From NCBI RefSeq assembly GCF_901687125.1, contig NZ_CABFJY010000011.1, forward strand, positions 1 to 64,000: 64,000 nt of DNA, written 5' to 3'. The notes beneath the pieces were generated by a model. The model was not told the origin of the DNA. It did not search any database and saw nothing but the letters and a program-made list of their open reading frames with translations. Position 1 is the first letter of the stretch. Every line of letters begins with the position of its first letter. This stretch comes from Actinobacillus vicugnae (lineage in GTDB: Bacteria; Pseudomonadota; Gammaproteobacteria; Enterobacterales; Pasteurellaceae). The position numbers and the translations under genes are program-made. Below, in pieces: positions 40,452-50,198 of this stretch.

Positions 40452-42182
40452 TTATTGCTCCTGTGATTCAGTGGATTGGTAAAAGTCTTGTTTTTGTTGG
40501 TAATAACCGATAGCAAATAAGCCTTGTTGGTTGATATTCAGATGATTTGGGAAAGCGTGAATTTTATTCACAATTTCTTGCTGTGATTTTTCTAAATTGA
40601 TTCTTCTGCCCGTATGCAATTTAGCCAAGTGATGTTTAGACAGGCGAAGTAATGTGCCAAATACGGTAATCGGTGTGCTACTCGCTGCTCCAAAATAACG
40701 ATCCCCAATGGTTGCATTTAAGCCTGGATTAGCTTCATCTTGGATTTTTTCTAAGACGGCAAACAATCTGCCTAAGAGATAGCCAATATCTTCTCGGGTT
40801 TTATCTAAACTCATCGATAACTCCTTAATGTTTGTTAAGCGGTTGGCTCGGATTGCTCGGTTAAGGTATGCCTTAATCAAACAAGCTCGTCCATAGGTAA
40901 TTTTTTGTTCTGCTTTGTTGCGGCGTAATGCGGTTTGAAACAGTGCAATAGGTAGCGGTAAATGATTTAATGCGGATAATGTCGTTTGGGCAATTAAATC
41001 TGGTGGCAGATTTTCCAGTTTGCCATCTAAAACCAAATTACCCAGCAAGCGTGATAACGGCATAAATTCTGGATAAGGCGATTTTTCGCTACGCACCATT
41101 TTTAAATCTTCATACCATTGGGCAAGATTTTCGGATAATTCTGCAACCGTAGTTTCGTGCCAAAAACGCACAACTATCCGTGCTGAATTGGGCGATAAAC
41201 CTAAAAGATAAAATTTATCTGTCGCATTAGGTTGGATGTATTTACCGTTGTATAGACTTTTATAAAGTGCTTTGACTTCGCCAATGTGTGCATCTGGATT
41301 ATCTTTGTTACCGTTTAACATAATAGGTAGACGGGTTTCCAATGGAGCAGGTTTTTCACTCCAACACACCGCTGTCACATCGCCTATACGAAAACGGTTT
41401 TCACTGGCAAGCAATGTGTTTAACGCGGTAGAATATTCAAACATTGCTTGTTCACCGACAGGGAAAATGAACCCTTGTGCCTTACCATAGGATTCAAATG
41501 CGGAAAGGTTTACGGACGTAAACGGAGCTGGTTTGGCATTCACCCCTTTTACCGCATTATGCAGTCGAGCAATCGGTGCATTTTTCCCTGTTACCAAACA
41601 AATGCCTTTTGGCGTATCATCTGAACTCAATTCTTTGGTTTGAGCTAAGTAATTTTGCAAAGCAGGAGATTGACAGACCAAACTGGCTACTTCATCTACC
41701 AAACGAAAACTCAAATTACAGCCTTTGATTTTGCTACATTCTGCCCAGTTTTCATGTTGCATCACTTTGGCTTTTTCATCGGGAGAACCTAAGAAGGCAG
41801 CAACAGCTGCAATACCTTCATCTTCGGGAAGAGTTTGTTGAAGTGCTTTTACTTTTTCCGTAAAACTTTGGTGTTGTTTATCCGCTTGTTCCTGCTCTTT
41901 TTCACCAGCATAAGCTAGTACATAACCATAATGATCCCAAAGTATATTACTGATCTCATAGGATTTTTTACCTGACCGAGCCAAACCTTTCGGAACTAAA
42001 AAAGTGCGGGCAATTTTTTTCTTGTTTTGTAATTCTCGTGTATCTTCAAAAGCGATAAATTTCCCTTGTTTATCAATCACGATGATAAAAGGAATTTCTT
42101 TATGTTCAAAACCTTCTGGGGCAATATCACCACCCAAAGCGGCTTTGCGTTGGTAGTATTGGGTAAGGGCGTGCAAGATCAT
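40452..42182 (-). CDS. cas8c: Cas8c (Csd1), large Cascade subunit
   Basis: The 576-residue large subunit of type I-C Cascade recognises the PAM and recruits Cas3. It begins MILHALTQYYQRKAALGGDIAPEGF, typical of Csd1, and contains NLSAFESYGKAQGFIFPVGEQAMFEYSTALN, and LDKTREDIGYLLGRLFAVLEKIQDEANPG. In other I-C systems an internal start gives a separate small subunit (Cas11) from its 3' end; here an ATG at residue Met of SMSLDKTREDIGY is a candidate. It overlaps cas5c by four bases. Confidence 0.94.
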   Translation of the reverse strand: MILHALTQYYQRKAALGGDIAPEGFEHKEIPFIIVIDKQGKFIAFEDTRELQNKKKIARTFLVPKGLARSGKKSYEISNILWDHYGYVLAYAGEKEQEQADKQHQSFTEKVKALQQTLPEDEGIAAVAAFLGSPDEKAKVMQHENWAECSKIKGCNLSFRLVDEVASLVCQSPALQNYLAQTKELSSDDTPKGICLVTGKNAPIARLHNAVKGVNAKPAPFTSVNLSAFESYGKAQGFIFPVGEQAMFEYSTALNTLLASENRFRIGDVTAVCWSEKPAPLETRLPIMLNGNKDNPDAHIGEVKALYKSLYNGKYIQPNATDKFYLLGLSPNSARIVVRFWHETTVAELSENLAQWYEDLKMVRSEKSPYPEFMPLSRLLGNLVLDGKLENLPPDLIAQTTLSALNHLPLPIALFQTALRRNKAEQKITYGRACLIKAYLNRAIRANRLTNIKELSMSLDKTREDIGYLLGRLFAVLEKIQDEANPGLNATIGDRYFGAASSTPITVFGTLLRLSKHHLAKLHTGRRINLEKSQQEIVNKIHAFPNHLNINQQGLFAIGYYQQKQDFYQSTESQEQ

Positions 42183-42823
42183 CTTTTCACCTCATCACTA
42201 TTGGCGGGTGGCACAATGATCACACCGTTTTCAGCTTTACAATGATAAAACATCGGCTCGGCATTATCGGAATCTCGTGGGGCGGATTTGCTGTAATCCA
42301 TATCGTAGAGCATAAAGCCAAAATCTTGGGTGATGTCTTCTCGTGGCAAGCCATCTTCTGCCCTTTCCAATAATCTAAAATTGCACGGAAATTCACGGCA
42401 ACCTAAATAGGGTTGATGAAAATACTGTCCCTTGCTCGCACGGCGTTTAAACATTTCCACAAACTTGATGCGATTATCATCTTTGCCAGCCTGATCGGTC
42501 ATTTCAAAATCAGCGTGAATACGGTAAGCCACATCGCGCAACAACATAGACGCTCTCTGTTGTCGGTTATCTTCAATATAAAGCGATTGACTACGCTCAC
42601 TCATTTTGCTACCCAGCTCATTACGGCGGATATTTACCCATTGAATGGGTTTTAAAATCTCAATTTTAGACACTGACCAGCGAATAGCCGGCTTCCACAG
42701 AATTGCCGTCAAAATGTTTCGTGCCACAGACGGCGTAATCACAGGATAACTCACCCGTTCCACTTTCAATTCAGGGCGAGTAAAACAAGCTAAATCACCG
42801 CTAATTTCCAAAATAAAACTCAT
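42179..42823 (-). CDS. cas5c: Cas5c, crRNA-processing endonuclease
   Basis: The 214-residue Cas5 of type I-C systems cuts the repeat (replacing Cas6) and caps the 5' handle of crRNA. It matches the Cas5d/Cas5c pattern: FTRPELKVERVSYPVITPSVARNILTAILWKPAIRW, RRNELGSKM, QRASMLLRDVAYRIHADFEM and YHQPYLGCREFPCNFRL. It ends in a four-base overlap with cas8c and is 38 bp after cas3. Confidence 0.95.
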   Translation of the reverse strand: MSFILEISGDLACFTRPELKVERVSYPVITPSVARNILTAILWKPAIRWSVSKIEILKPIQWVNIRRNELGSKMSERSQSLYIEDNRQQRASMLLRDVAYRIHADFEMTDQAGKDDNRIKFVEMFKRRASKGQYFHQPYLGCREFPCNFRLLERAEDGLPREDITQDFGFMLYDMDYSKSAPRDSDNAEPMFYHCKAENGVIIVPPANSDEVKR

Positions 42824-42861
42824 AAACCCTCCAATTTATTCTTTAAAACTATAATACTATT

Positions 42862-45489
42862 CTAAAACACAAAAGATTGCATTTCATCATCAAAATTCGC
42901 ACCTAACACATTGTCATAATAACCTTTATCTAATAACAGTAAACCTGCTCGGGGATAAACGGAATTTGCAGGTAACTTTTTAAGTTCATTTTCATAAATG
43001 GTGATGGTATAGCGTTGCAACTTCCGATAAACCCATTTATGTTTTAGAGGATCACTTTCAAGATAATTAAACCAACTTTCAAAAGGTTCAGGCAAAGGCG
43101 GGGTATCGGTTTGTCCGTAAGTTTCATCAATATCGCTTGGATAACGATATTTTTCCAAATGATTTAGCCACAAATCAGGCGATATATCGGCTAAATGTGT
43201 TTCATAAAATGTGTCTAACTCAGCCGTATCTACCACTTTTGTTGTTTTCCCCTTTTCCTGCCAAGCCAGCGGAATAAATGGCACAATTAACGCAATGCCT
43301 TGATTATCAATCAAGCGAAACTTCTCCGCTACGGTACGAAATTTTATCGATAGAGGATTTTGAGCACTTGATTCCAGGGTTAAATCGTGGCAAATGTTAT
43401 GTTTATCTCGATCTCCTTTTCCGTTAAATCGTTGGAAATAATCACTAAATGCAACTGGCGATAATGGATCAGCTAATTTATCGCTCTGTATCATCTCCTC
43501 CGTAATATCCTGCCCTTGTTTCAAACTGCCATTTGGTGCGCCCTCTTCGGCTCGAAATACGATCACTTCACCCAAATTCGGCAATTTACCCTCACGATTA
43601 CAACGCCCCGCGGCTTGGGCAATGCTATCTAAACCTGCCATTGCTCGGTAAACCACAGGGAAATCTAAATCAACACCTGCTTCAATCAATTGTGTACTCA
43701 CCACCCAAAGCGGTTGAGCGAGTTCTCCATTGCGATAAGCGTGTAAATATCGGCGAATTAACCCAATAACTTCGGCACGGTGAACGGCACACATATTGGC
43801 AGAAAGGTGCAATTTAATGCCATTGACTGGCAAAGCAGCAAAAAGTTTGCGTGCGTGTTTGCGAGTATTCACAATCGCCAACACGCAATCTCGTTGAGCA
43901 ATTTCATCAGCAATTTCTTGCCAGCTTTGTTTCAGCTGATCTTTCGCTGGAAGCCTGATTTGCACACGGCGAAGTTTTTCCGCAAGGGCGATTTTATCTT
44001 TGATGATTTCATATACATCGGGCAAACCTTCCAATAATGTCCGCCCAAAAGTATCAATATCTTTGCCTAATTCAGGTTGCGTTGCGGTACATAACACAAA
44101 AGTAACGCCATAATCCCGAGCCAATACTCGCATAATATCGGTAATCGGCTTTTGAAACTCACGGGGAATTTGTTGGGCTTCATCTAAAATAATGACGCTA
44201 TCAACAATGTTATGCAGTTTTCGACAACGGCTAGTTTTAGCTGCAAATAGGCTTTCAAAAAGTTGCACGTTCGTGGTAACAATCAACGGAGCATCCCAAT
44301 TTTCCGTTGCCAAACGAGTTCTTGCAGTTTCTTTATCTTCGCTTACTTCTAAATTGCTATGATGTTCTAACACCACATCTGCACCTAGCACATTGCGAAA
44401 AACCACTGCATTTTGCTCAATAATGCTGGTAAATGGAATGGCATAAATAATGCGTTTTTTATTGAATTTCAATGCGTGTTTTAACGCAAAGCCTAAACTC
44501 GCCAAGGTTTTTCCGCCCCCTGTCGGCACTGTCAGGCTGAACAATGATTTATCTAATTGAGCTGCGGTAAAGCATTGTTGCAAAATAGCATTACGTTCCT
44601 GATTAAGCGGTGAGTTATCCGCTTTTTTTGCCAATGTCGCCATATAATGCTCATAGCGACTGTATAGCTCATTCAGATCTGCAAATTTAGGGCGAAATCC
44701 TACCGCTTGTGCTTCATCAGCACTGGCATACCCATTCATAAAGGCTTCGGTATCTAAAAAGTCCGCATCGACCAAACAAGAAAAGAGAAAACGAATCCAA
44801 ATATGCAGTTCTTGTGCACAATTTGCTTGTAAAAAAGCAGGAAAATCACTTATCAAGTCGTCATTAGAAAGTGCAAAAAAATCCTCAGACAAACCACTTG
44901 ATAGCCAACCTTGCAACGCCTTCTCTAATTCATCATTCGCATTCTGCAAACGTGCTTTTAAACTGCCTTTATTGAGCCAATCAGCTAGCCCTGCGTGATG
45001 TCCTGCGATGAGATAGGCAAGTATATGACCAATAAAAGGATCAAGTTTTGCAACCGCATATTTTGCCCCTGCGGTGGAATGTGGAATTTTCTGCGAAGAA
45101 GATTGTTCTACCTCTTCCAAATGGGCATTTTCTTTATCACTCCCTGATTTTTCAGCAAGATAACGTTGCCATTCTAACCGTGCTTTACCTAAATCATGTA
45201 ATAGCCCCAAAACCTTGGCATACTTTCCACCACGTCGAGCTGCAAATTTCTGAGCTAATTGGCTAACCTGTAACAAGTGAGTAGGTAAAGTTTGATATAT
45301 CCATTCGCTATTCTTATTTTTATATAAGTGGGCAACTAAAACAGATTTTGTTTCTGTATCTTGAGCCATCCCAAAATCAAGCTTGTCAGCAAATTGCTTG
45401 GCTAATTCTGCCGTTTCAGTTAAATGGGGTTCGAGTGTTTGAATTTTACCATCAGATTTGCAGATATGAGCAATTCGAGTTGAGTTCAT
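42862..45489 (-). CDS. cas3: Cas3 helicase-nuclease with duplicated N-terminal segment
   Basis: The 875-residue protein unwinds and degrades DNA marked by Cascade. HD-nuclease residues: His71, HDLGK (98-102), GHHAG (163-167) and Asp in LVDADF; helicase motifs: VPTGGGKT (321-328), DEAQ (436-439), CTATQP and AAGRCNREG. The first 48 residues repeat the segment that normally starts Cas3: IAHICKSDGKIQTLEPHLTE (6-25) and VAHLYKNKNSEW...TLPTHLLQV (52-75). TAGGAG before the ATG at 45489 shows the extra copy is translated. Uptake signal 44702-44710 lies in the gene. Confidence 0.95.
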   Translation of the reverse strand: MNSTRIAHICKSDGKIQTLEPHLTETAELAKQFADKLDFGMAQDTETKSVLVAHLYKNKNSEWIYQTLPTHLLQVSQLAQKFAARRGGKYAKVLGLLHDLGKARLEWQRYLAEKSGSDKENAHLEEVEQSSSQKIPHSTAGAKYAVAKLDPFIGHILAYLIAGHHAGLADWLNKGSLKARLQNANDELEKALQGWLSSGLSEDFFALSNDDLISDFPAFLQANCAQELHIWIRFLFSCLVDADFLDTEAFMNGYASADEAQAVGFRPKFADLNELYSRYEHYMATLAKKADNSPLNQERNAILQQCFTAAQLDKSLFSLTVPTGGGKTLASLGFALKHALKFNKKRIIYAIPFTSIIEQNAVVFRNVLGADVVLEHHSNLEVSEDKETARTRLATENWDAPLIVTTNVQLFESLFAAKTSRCRKLHNIVDSVIILDEAQQIPREFQKPITDIMRVLARDYGVTFVLCTATQPELGKDIDTFGRTLLEGLPDVYEIIKDKIALAEKLRRVQIRLPAKDQLKQSWQEIADEIAQRDCVLAIVNTRKHARKLFAALPVNGIKLHLSANMCAVHRAEVIGLIRRYLHAYRNGELAQPLWVVSTQLIEAGVDLDFPVVYRAMAGLDSIAQAAGRCNREGKLPNLGEVIVFRAEEGAPNGSLKQGQDITEEMIQSDKLADPLSPVAFSDYFQRFNGKGDRDKHNICHDLTLESSAQNPLSIKFRTVAEKFRLIDNQGIALIVPFIPLAWQEKGKTTKVVDTAELDTFYETHLADISPDLWLNHLEKYRYPSDIDETYGQTDTPPLPEPFESWFNYLESDPLKHKWVYRKLQRYTITIYENELKKLPANSVYPRAGLLLLDKGYYDNVLGANFDDEMQSFVF

Positions 45490-45687
45490 AGATAGCTCCT
45501 ATTGTCTTTATTGTATTTTATTATCCCAATATACTCTGCAATAATAAAATCATAAATATGAAATTATAGAAATTGCAATTTTTCATACAAAAAATACCGC
45601 TTGTTGTGCCAATTTCACAAAAAAATTACTTTTATCTTGAGATTTGCTAAAATAGCCTGATTTTTATAGTCATTTACAAGGAATATC
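45490..45687. promoter_or_regulatory. divergent cas3 / ycaO promoter region
   Basis: 198 bp of AT-rich DNA between divergent start codons. It holds one exact uptake signal (45596-45604) and a possible ycaO -10 (TAAAAT, about 45647-45652). I see no clear operator palindrome. Confidence 0.5.
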
Positions 45688-47451
45688 ATGTCAGAACAAA
45701 CTTTTATTACGGGTAAAGATGCTGCGCTTGAAGACAGTATTTCTACTTTTCAGCACAAATTAAAAACGCTTGGTTTTAATATTGAAGAAGCATCTTGGTT
45801 AAACCCTGTGCCAAATGTGTGGTCGGTGCATATTCGTGATGCGGACTGTCCGCAATGTTTTTCTAATGGTAAAGGCGCAAGCAAAAAAGCCGCTCTTGCT
45901 TCTGCTCTTGGGGAATATTTTGAGCGTTTATCTACCAACTATTTCTGGGCAGATTTCTATTTAGGCCAAGAAATTGCCAATGGCGAATTTGTCCATTATC
46001 CAACCGAAAAATGGTTTGCTATTGAAGATGATGAGCAACTACCTGAAGGTATTTTAGACGATTTCTTATTGGATTATTTCGATCCAAATGGGGAACTTAC
46101 ACCCAATTTATTAATTGATTTGCAATCAGGTAATTACGATCGTGGTATCGTAGCGTTGCCTTATACACGTCAGTCAGACAATCAAACGGTTTATATTCCA
46201 CAAAGCATTATCGGCAATTTATTTGTGTCGAATGGTATGTCGGCAGGCAACACGAAAAACGAAGCTCGCGTGCAAGGCTTATCGGAAGTGTTTGAGCGTT
46301 TTGTAAAAAACCGTATTATCACTGAAGCAATCAGCCTCCCTGAAATCCCACAAAATGTGATTGATGGCTACCCAACAATCAAAGCTTCCATTGAGAAATT
46401 AGAGCAAGAAGGCTTCCCAATCTTGTGCTATGACGCTTCTTTAGGTGGTGAATTCCCTGTAATTTGTGTGATTTTATTAAACCCGACCAATGGTACGTGT
46501 TTTGCTTCTTTTGGTGCGCATCCGAATTTCCAAGTTGCATTTGAACGTACGGTAACTGAGCTGTTACAAGGTCGTAGCTTAAAAGATTTAGATGTATTTG
46601 CACCGCCTTCATTCAATAATGAAGATGTGGCGGATAACGCTAATCTTGAAACGCACTTTATTGACTCAAGCGGTCTGATTTCTTGGGATCTTTTCAAACG
46701 TGATGCGGATTATCCGTTTGTCCATTGGGATTTCTCTGGCACAACTGAGCAAGAATTTGCCAATATGATGGCAATCTTTAATAAACACGAACAGCCTGTC
46801 TATATTATGGATTATGAGCATTTGGGCGTGTACGCTTGCCGTATTCTTGCACCAGGTATGTCAAATATTTACCCAAGCGATGATTTAATTTACGCAAATA
46901 ACAATATGGGTATGGATTGGCGTGAAATTTTGCTAGATCTACCTCATTTCCATCACGATCATGAAACCTATCAAGAACTGCTTGATGAATTAGATGAACA
47001 AGGTATTGATGATTTCACCCGAGTGCGTGAATTTATCGGCATTGTGGCGGAAAAAGGCTCAGCGATGCAAACTTTACGTATTGGCGAACTCAAATCAATG
47101 TTGCACCTTGCATTAGGCAACTTGGAACAAGCTCTTGACTGGGCAAATTGGACAGCAAATATGAATGCCAGCGTGTTCTCGTCTGAACGCAATAACTACT
47201 ACCGCTGTTTAATTCAATCGATTGAATTGTTCTTAGATGAAAGCCGTGAAGCCGAACAATACCGTATGGTCTTTGAGAAAATGTACGGCAAAGACGCGGT
47301 AGAATTTGCTTGGAGCGCAATCCAAGGCGGTAACCCATTCTACGGTTTAACGGCTTCAGATGAAACATTAGAAAATATGACTGCGCATCAAAAATTACTG
47401 AATGCTTACCGTAAACTACAGGTAGCAAAAGTAAATCCGATTGCGAGATAA
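45688..47451 (+). CDS. ycaO: YcaO, ribosomal protein S12 methylthiolation accessory protein
   Basis: The 587-residue protein is colinear with E. coli YcaO: an ATP-binding YcaO domain (SNGKGASKKAALASALGEYFERLSTNYF, SNGMSAGNTKNEARVQGLSEVFERFVK, with the Glu pairs that bind Mg-ATP) and a C-terminal TPR-like part (LHLALGNLEQALDWANW). E. coli YcaO helps RimO modify Asp88 of S12. No azole- or thioamide-peptide precursor gene is nearby, so the housekeeping role is preferred over a RiPP cluster. AAGGAA precedes the ATG. Confidence 0.9.
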   Translation: MSEQTFITGKDAALEDSISTFQHKLKTLGFNIEEASWLNPVPNVWSVHIRDADCPQCFSNGKGASKKAALASALGEYFERLSTNYFWADFYLGQEIANGEFVHYPTEKWFAIEDDEQLPEGILDDFLLDYFDPNGELTPNLLIDLQSGNYDRGIVALPYTRQSDNQTVYIPQSIIGNLFVSNGMSAGNTKNEARVQGLSEVFERFVKNRIITEAISLPEIPQNVIDGYPTIKASIEKLEQEGFPILCYDASLGGEFPVICVILLNPTNGTCFASFGAHPNFQVAFERTVTELLQGRSLKDLDVFAPPSFNNEDVADNANLETHFIDSSGLISWDLFKRDADYPFVHWDFSGTTEQEFANMMAIFNKHEQPVYIMDYEHLGVYACRILAPGMSNIYPSDDLIYANNNMGMDWREILLDLPHFHHDHETYQELLDELDEQGIDDFTRVREFIGIVAEKGSAMQTLRIGELKSMLHLALGNLEQALDWANWTANMNASVFSSERNNYYRCLIQSIELFLDESREAEQYRMVFEKMYGKDAVEFAWSAIQGGNPFYGLTASDETLENMTAHQKLLNAYRKLQVAKVNPIAR

Positions 47452-47459
47452 TTGGTAGA

Positions 47460-47486
47460 GGCGAACAACGTTCGCCCATATTTTTT
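47460..47486 (+). terminator. ycaO terminator
   Basis: GGCGAAC / GTTCGCC with a three-base loop, then CATA and six T. A second perfect hairpin with a related stem follows at 47503-47521. Confidence 0.8.
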
Positions 47487-47502
47487 CATGGTTACATTGT
47501 TT

Positions 47503-47521
47503 GGGCGAATGCCATTCGCCC
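47503..47521. repeat. palindromic GGGCGAAT hairpin
   Basis: GGGCGAAT, GCC, ATTCGCCC: a perfect eight-base stem related to the ycaO terminator stem 40 bp before. Two related short palindromes in a row suggest a small repeat family. Confidence 0.6.
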
Positions 47522-47559
47522 CTGCATTGTTGAAATAAACTTACATTTCGGAACAGACT

Positions 47560-48522
47560 ATGATCGACTTTCGTCCTTTTTATCAACAAATCGCAACCAC
47601 TAATCTTTCCGCGTGGCTTGAAACGCTTCCGCTACAATTAAAACAATGGGAAAAAACCACCCATGGAGATTATGCCAAGTGGGCAAAAATTGTAGATTTT
47701 ATGCCAAATTCGACCGCTTGCATTAATTTAAAAGATAAAGTGGAATCTATTCCTCATTCATCCCTTTCAACGGGGGAAACCAAACAACTTACTCATCATT
47801 TAAAACAGCTAATGCCTTGGCGAAAAGGCCCATACCATTTGCACGGTATTCATATCGACACCGAATGGCGTTCAGATTTCAAGTGGGATCGCGTGCTTCC
47901 TCACTTGTCGCCATTAAAAGATCGCATTATTTTAGATGTGGGCTGCGGTAGTGGATACCACATGTGGCGAATGGTCGGTGAAGGTGCAAAAATGGTGGTT
48001 GGTATTGACCCCACCGAGCTCTTTCTTTGCCAGTTTGAAACGGTGCGTAAATTGCTTGGCAATGATCGCCGTGCGAATTTAATTCCGCTAGGCATTGAGC
48101 AAATGCAACCGCTTGCCGCCTTCGACACCGTGTTTTCAATGGGCGTGCTGTATCATCGCAAATCGCCCCTCGATCATCTTTCACAGCTTAAAGCTCAATT
48201 AGTGAAAGGTGGCGAATTAGTGCTAGAAACCCTTGTGATTGATGGCGATATTAATGATGTGTTAGTGCCAGCGGATCGTTACGCTAAAATGAAAAACGTC
48301 TATTTTATTCCGTCTGTAAAAGCATTAATTAATTGGCTGGAAAAAGTCGGCTTTAAAAATGTGCGTTGCGTTGATGAAGCCATCACTACACTTGAAGAAC
48401 AACGCAAAACGGATTGGCTTGAAAATGAATCTTTGGTGGATTTTTTAGATCCAAATGATTTATCTAAAACAATTGAAGGGCTTCCTGCTCCAAAACGAGC
48501 AGTCATTTTAGCTAACGCTTAA
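47560..48522 (+). CDS. cmoB: tRNA U34 carboxymethyltransferase
   Basis: The 320-residue SAM-fold enzyme uses carboxy-SAM (made by CmoA) to convert 5-hydroxyuridine at tRNA position 34 to cmo5U. The match to CmoB includes [55 protein letters not shown] and [17 protein letters not shown]. cmoA is not adjacent. The ribosome site is weak (CGGAACAG). Confidence 0.95.
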   Translation: MIDFRPFYQQIATTNLSAWLETLPLQLKQWEKTTHGDYAKWAKIVDFMPNSTACINLKDKVESIPHSSLSTGETKQLTHHLKQLMPWRKGPYHLHGIHIDTEWRSDFKWDRVLPHLSPLKDRIILDVGCGSGYHMWRMVGEGAKMVVGIDPTELFLCQFETVRKLLGNDRRANLIPLGIEQMQPLAAFDTVFSMGVLYHRKSPLDHLSQLKAQLVKGGELVLETLVIDGDINDVLVPADRYAKMKNVYFIPSVKALINWLEKVGFKNVRCVDEAITTLEEQRKTDWLENESLVDFLDPNDLSKTIEGLPAPKRAVILANA

Positions 48523-48530
48523 ACCACTTT

Positions 48531-48552
48531 GTGCGCTTTTACAAAAGCGCAC
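48531..48552 (+). terminator. hairpin after cmoB
   Basis: GTGCGCTTTT pairs perfectly with AAAAGCGCAC around AC, nine bases after the cmoB stop. No T-run follows, so its termination strength is unclear. Confidence 0.5.
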
Positions 48553-48679
48553 CTTCCCAATTTGAATTAGATCAAAAACCTTTCTCTTCACCGTTAAATT
48601 TACCCCTTTCTTTGTATGGTCGCTTGTCGTTTGCTTTTTTAAAATTTACGCACAGTTTTTGAGCAAAAAAGGAATAGTA

Positions 48680-49015
48680 ATGACAAATCCATTTCAAGCT
48701 GAATGGACTCGAAAAGCCCAAGTTATGTGTTTAGGACATTGGATCATTCGTTACCAAGGTAAAGAAATTACGCTACCAAAAGACCGCTACGATAAAGATA
48801 TGGGCACAAAAGGTATTTATAACTATATGGATCCCGATGATGAGCTTTATTTAGAAGGGTTAGATGAAGACGATTGGATTGTGGAAAATATCGAATGGCT
48901 AAGCGATGTTTTTATTGCGGAAGATATTCCGATTGAAGAAGAAATGATGCGTTATTTCTACCAAGCCGTAAATAAAGAAGATTGGCGTTGTGGTTCTTGT
49001 GGAGGCTGTATCTAG
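48680..49015 (+). CDS. small acidic protein with CxxCxxC tail
   Basis: A 111-residue, strongly acidic protein, not recognised with certainty. It has MTNPFQAEWTRKAQVMCLGHWIIRY at the start, an Asp/Glu-rich middle (DPDDELYLEGLDEDDW) and ends WRCGSCGGCI, a triple-Cys tail that could bind metal or take part in thiol chemistry. The start is set at 48680, six bases after AAAAAGGAA; a TTG at 48659 is less likely. It stands alone between cmoB and a convergent mltA. Confidence 0.65.
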   Translation: MTNPFQAEWTRKAQVMCLGHWIIRYQGKEITLPKDRYDKDMGTKGIYNYMDPDDELYLEGLDEDDWIVENIEWLSDVFIAEDIPIEEEMMRYFYQAVNKEDWRCGSCGGCI

Positions 49016-49018
49016 CAA

Positions 49019-49085
49019 CAAGCGGTCAAATCTCCGTCCAATTTTGTTCGAATTTTACAAAATTGGACGGAGATTTGACCGCTTG
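49019..49085. terminator. 28-bp perfect inverted repeat ending in uptake signals
   Basis: Arms 49019-49046 and 49058-49085 pair without mismatch around an 11-nt loop. The outer ends are CAAGCGGTCAAAT and ATTTGACCGCTTG, i.e. an inverted uptake-signal pair, extended inward by a unique TCTCCGTCCAATTTTG arm. It separates the convergent genes and probably ends both transcripts. Confidence 0.75.
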
Positions 49086-49100
49086 CTATAAATAAGAATA

Positions 49101-50198
49101 TTAGTTTAATACCCAAACTCGTCCATAGTGTTTCATTAAGCCTGCTTTATGTCCAGCTTCGTCGCCAATACCTTGGTATAAGTCAAAGTGCTGACCTTTT
49201 ACCGCACCGCCCACATCTAATGCGACCATTAAGCGCAATTCGTGTTTGCCTGTCCAGTTACCATTACGATCGATTAATGGCATTTCAACCAATAATACGC
49301 TACCTGATGGCACAATGCTTTTATCTGAAGCCACTGATGCTAATGCCACTAATGGCACGCCTGCGGAGCCTTTTACTTGTCCTGTTGGATCGTTTTTAAA
49401 GAACACATAAGATGGGTTACGTTCTAATAAGCCTTGTACACGGTGTGGGTTGCGTTGCCCCCATTCACGAATCGCTTGAATCGACATTTTCTCTTTTGAA
49501 ATTTCGCCGTCTTCTACTAATAGACGCCCAACACTTGCATATTTAAAGCCATTTTGACCTGCGTAAGCAAAGTAGTTGAGACGTCCATCACCAAAATCAA
49601 CATAACCACTGCCCTGCACGCCAAGTAAGAAGTTATCTAACATTGAATCGCTATACGCCAGTTCTAAACCTTTGCCTTCTAATGCGCCGTCATAAATTTG
49701 TGAACGGGTAAAGCGTTTTTGGCTTGGCATTGCATAAATTGGATGCTGATATTTACCTTGCGGCGTGCGACGTGCGTGAATCACTGGTGAATAATAGCCT
49801 GTCATTAATACGTTTTGGAAGCCGTCTTCGCCACGCATTTGTAATGCGTGAATATTATAACGCGCTAAATCGGATACTTTACCGCCTGCGGCAATCCATG
49901 ACGAAATTTTGCCATAAGTGCCTGCGTAACGTCCTGTAATACCACCTGCATAAGCACGCACGTTATTTAATTGTTTTAAGAAGTCTTGGAAATTTACAAT
50001 AGTGCCATTTGCTGCCACAGTAGGTGTACTAACAAAATTATATGGAATATATTGTCGACCTTTATAGATCGCGCCAAACTTAGCGTGTTCGGCTTGGTAA
50101 TCCGTTTTCCCTTTGCTTGCCTTATCCGAAGAACAGCTCGCCACTAAAAACGCAAGAGTTGTCACTTTTGTCCATGTTTTACATGCTTTCCAATTCAT
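49101..50198 (-). CDS. mltA: membrane-bound lytic murein transglycosylase A
   Basis: The 365-residue lipoprotein cleaves the MurNAc-GlcNAc bond of peptidoglycan with 1,6-anhydro product. A lipobox LVASC at residues 18-22 ends the signal peptide. MltA and 3D domains are clear: VLMTGYYSPVIHARRTPQGKYQHPIY, YVDFGDGRLNYFAYAGQNG, and the catalytic Asp in LMVALDVGGAVKGQHFDLYQG. Length agrees with E. coli MltA (365). Confidence 0.95.
   Translation of the reverse strand: MNWKACKTWTKVTTLAFLVASCSSDKASKGKTDYQAEHAKFGAIYKGRQYIPYNFVSTPTVAANGTIVNFQDFLKQLNNVRAYAGGITGRYAGTYGKISSWIAAGGKVSDLARYNIHALQMRGEDGFQNVLMTGYYSPVIHARRTPQGKYQHPIYAMPSQKRFTRSQIYDGALEGKGLELAYSDSMLDNFLLGVQGSGYVDFGDGRLNYFAYAGQNGFKYASVGRLLVEDGEISKEKMSIQAIREWGQRNPHRVQGLLERNPSYVFFKNDPTGQVKGSAGVPLVALASVASDKSIVPSGSVLLVEMPLIDRNGNWTGKHELRLMVALDVGGAVKGQHFDLYQGIGDEAGHKAGLMKHYGRVWVLN

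Noticed and set aside
45688..47451. YcaO as part of a thiazole/oxazole peptide cluster
   Set aside because: The sequence follows E. coli YcaO over its full length with the C-terminal TPR part, and no dehydrogenase or precursor peptide gene is adjacent.
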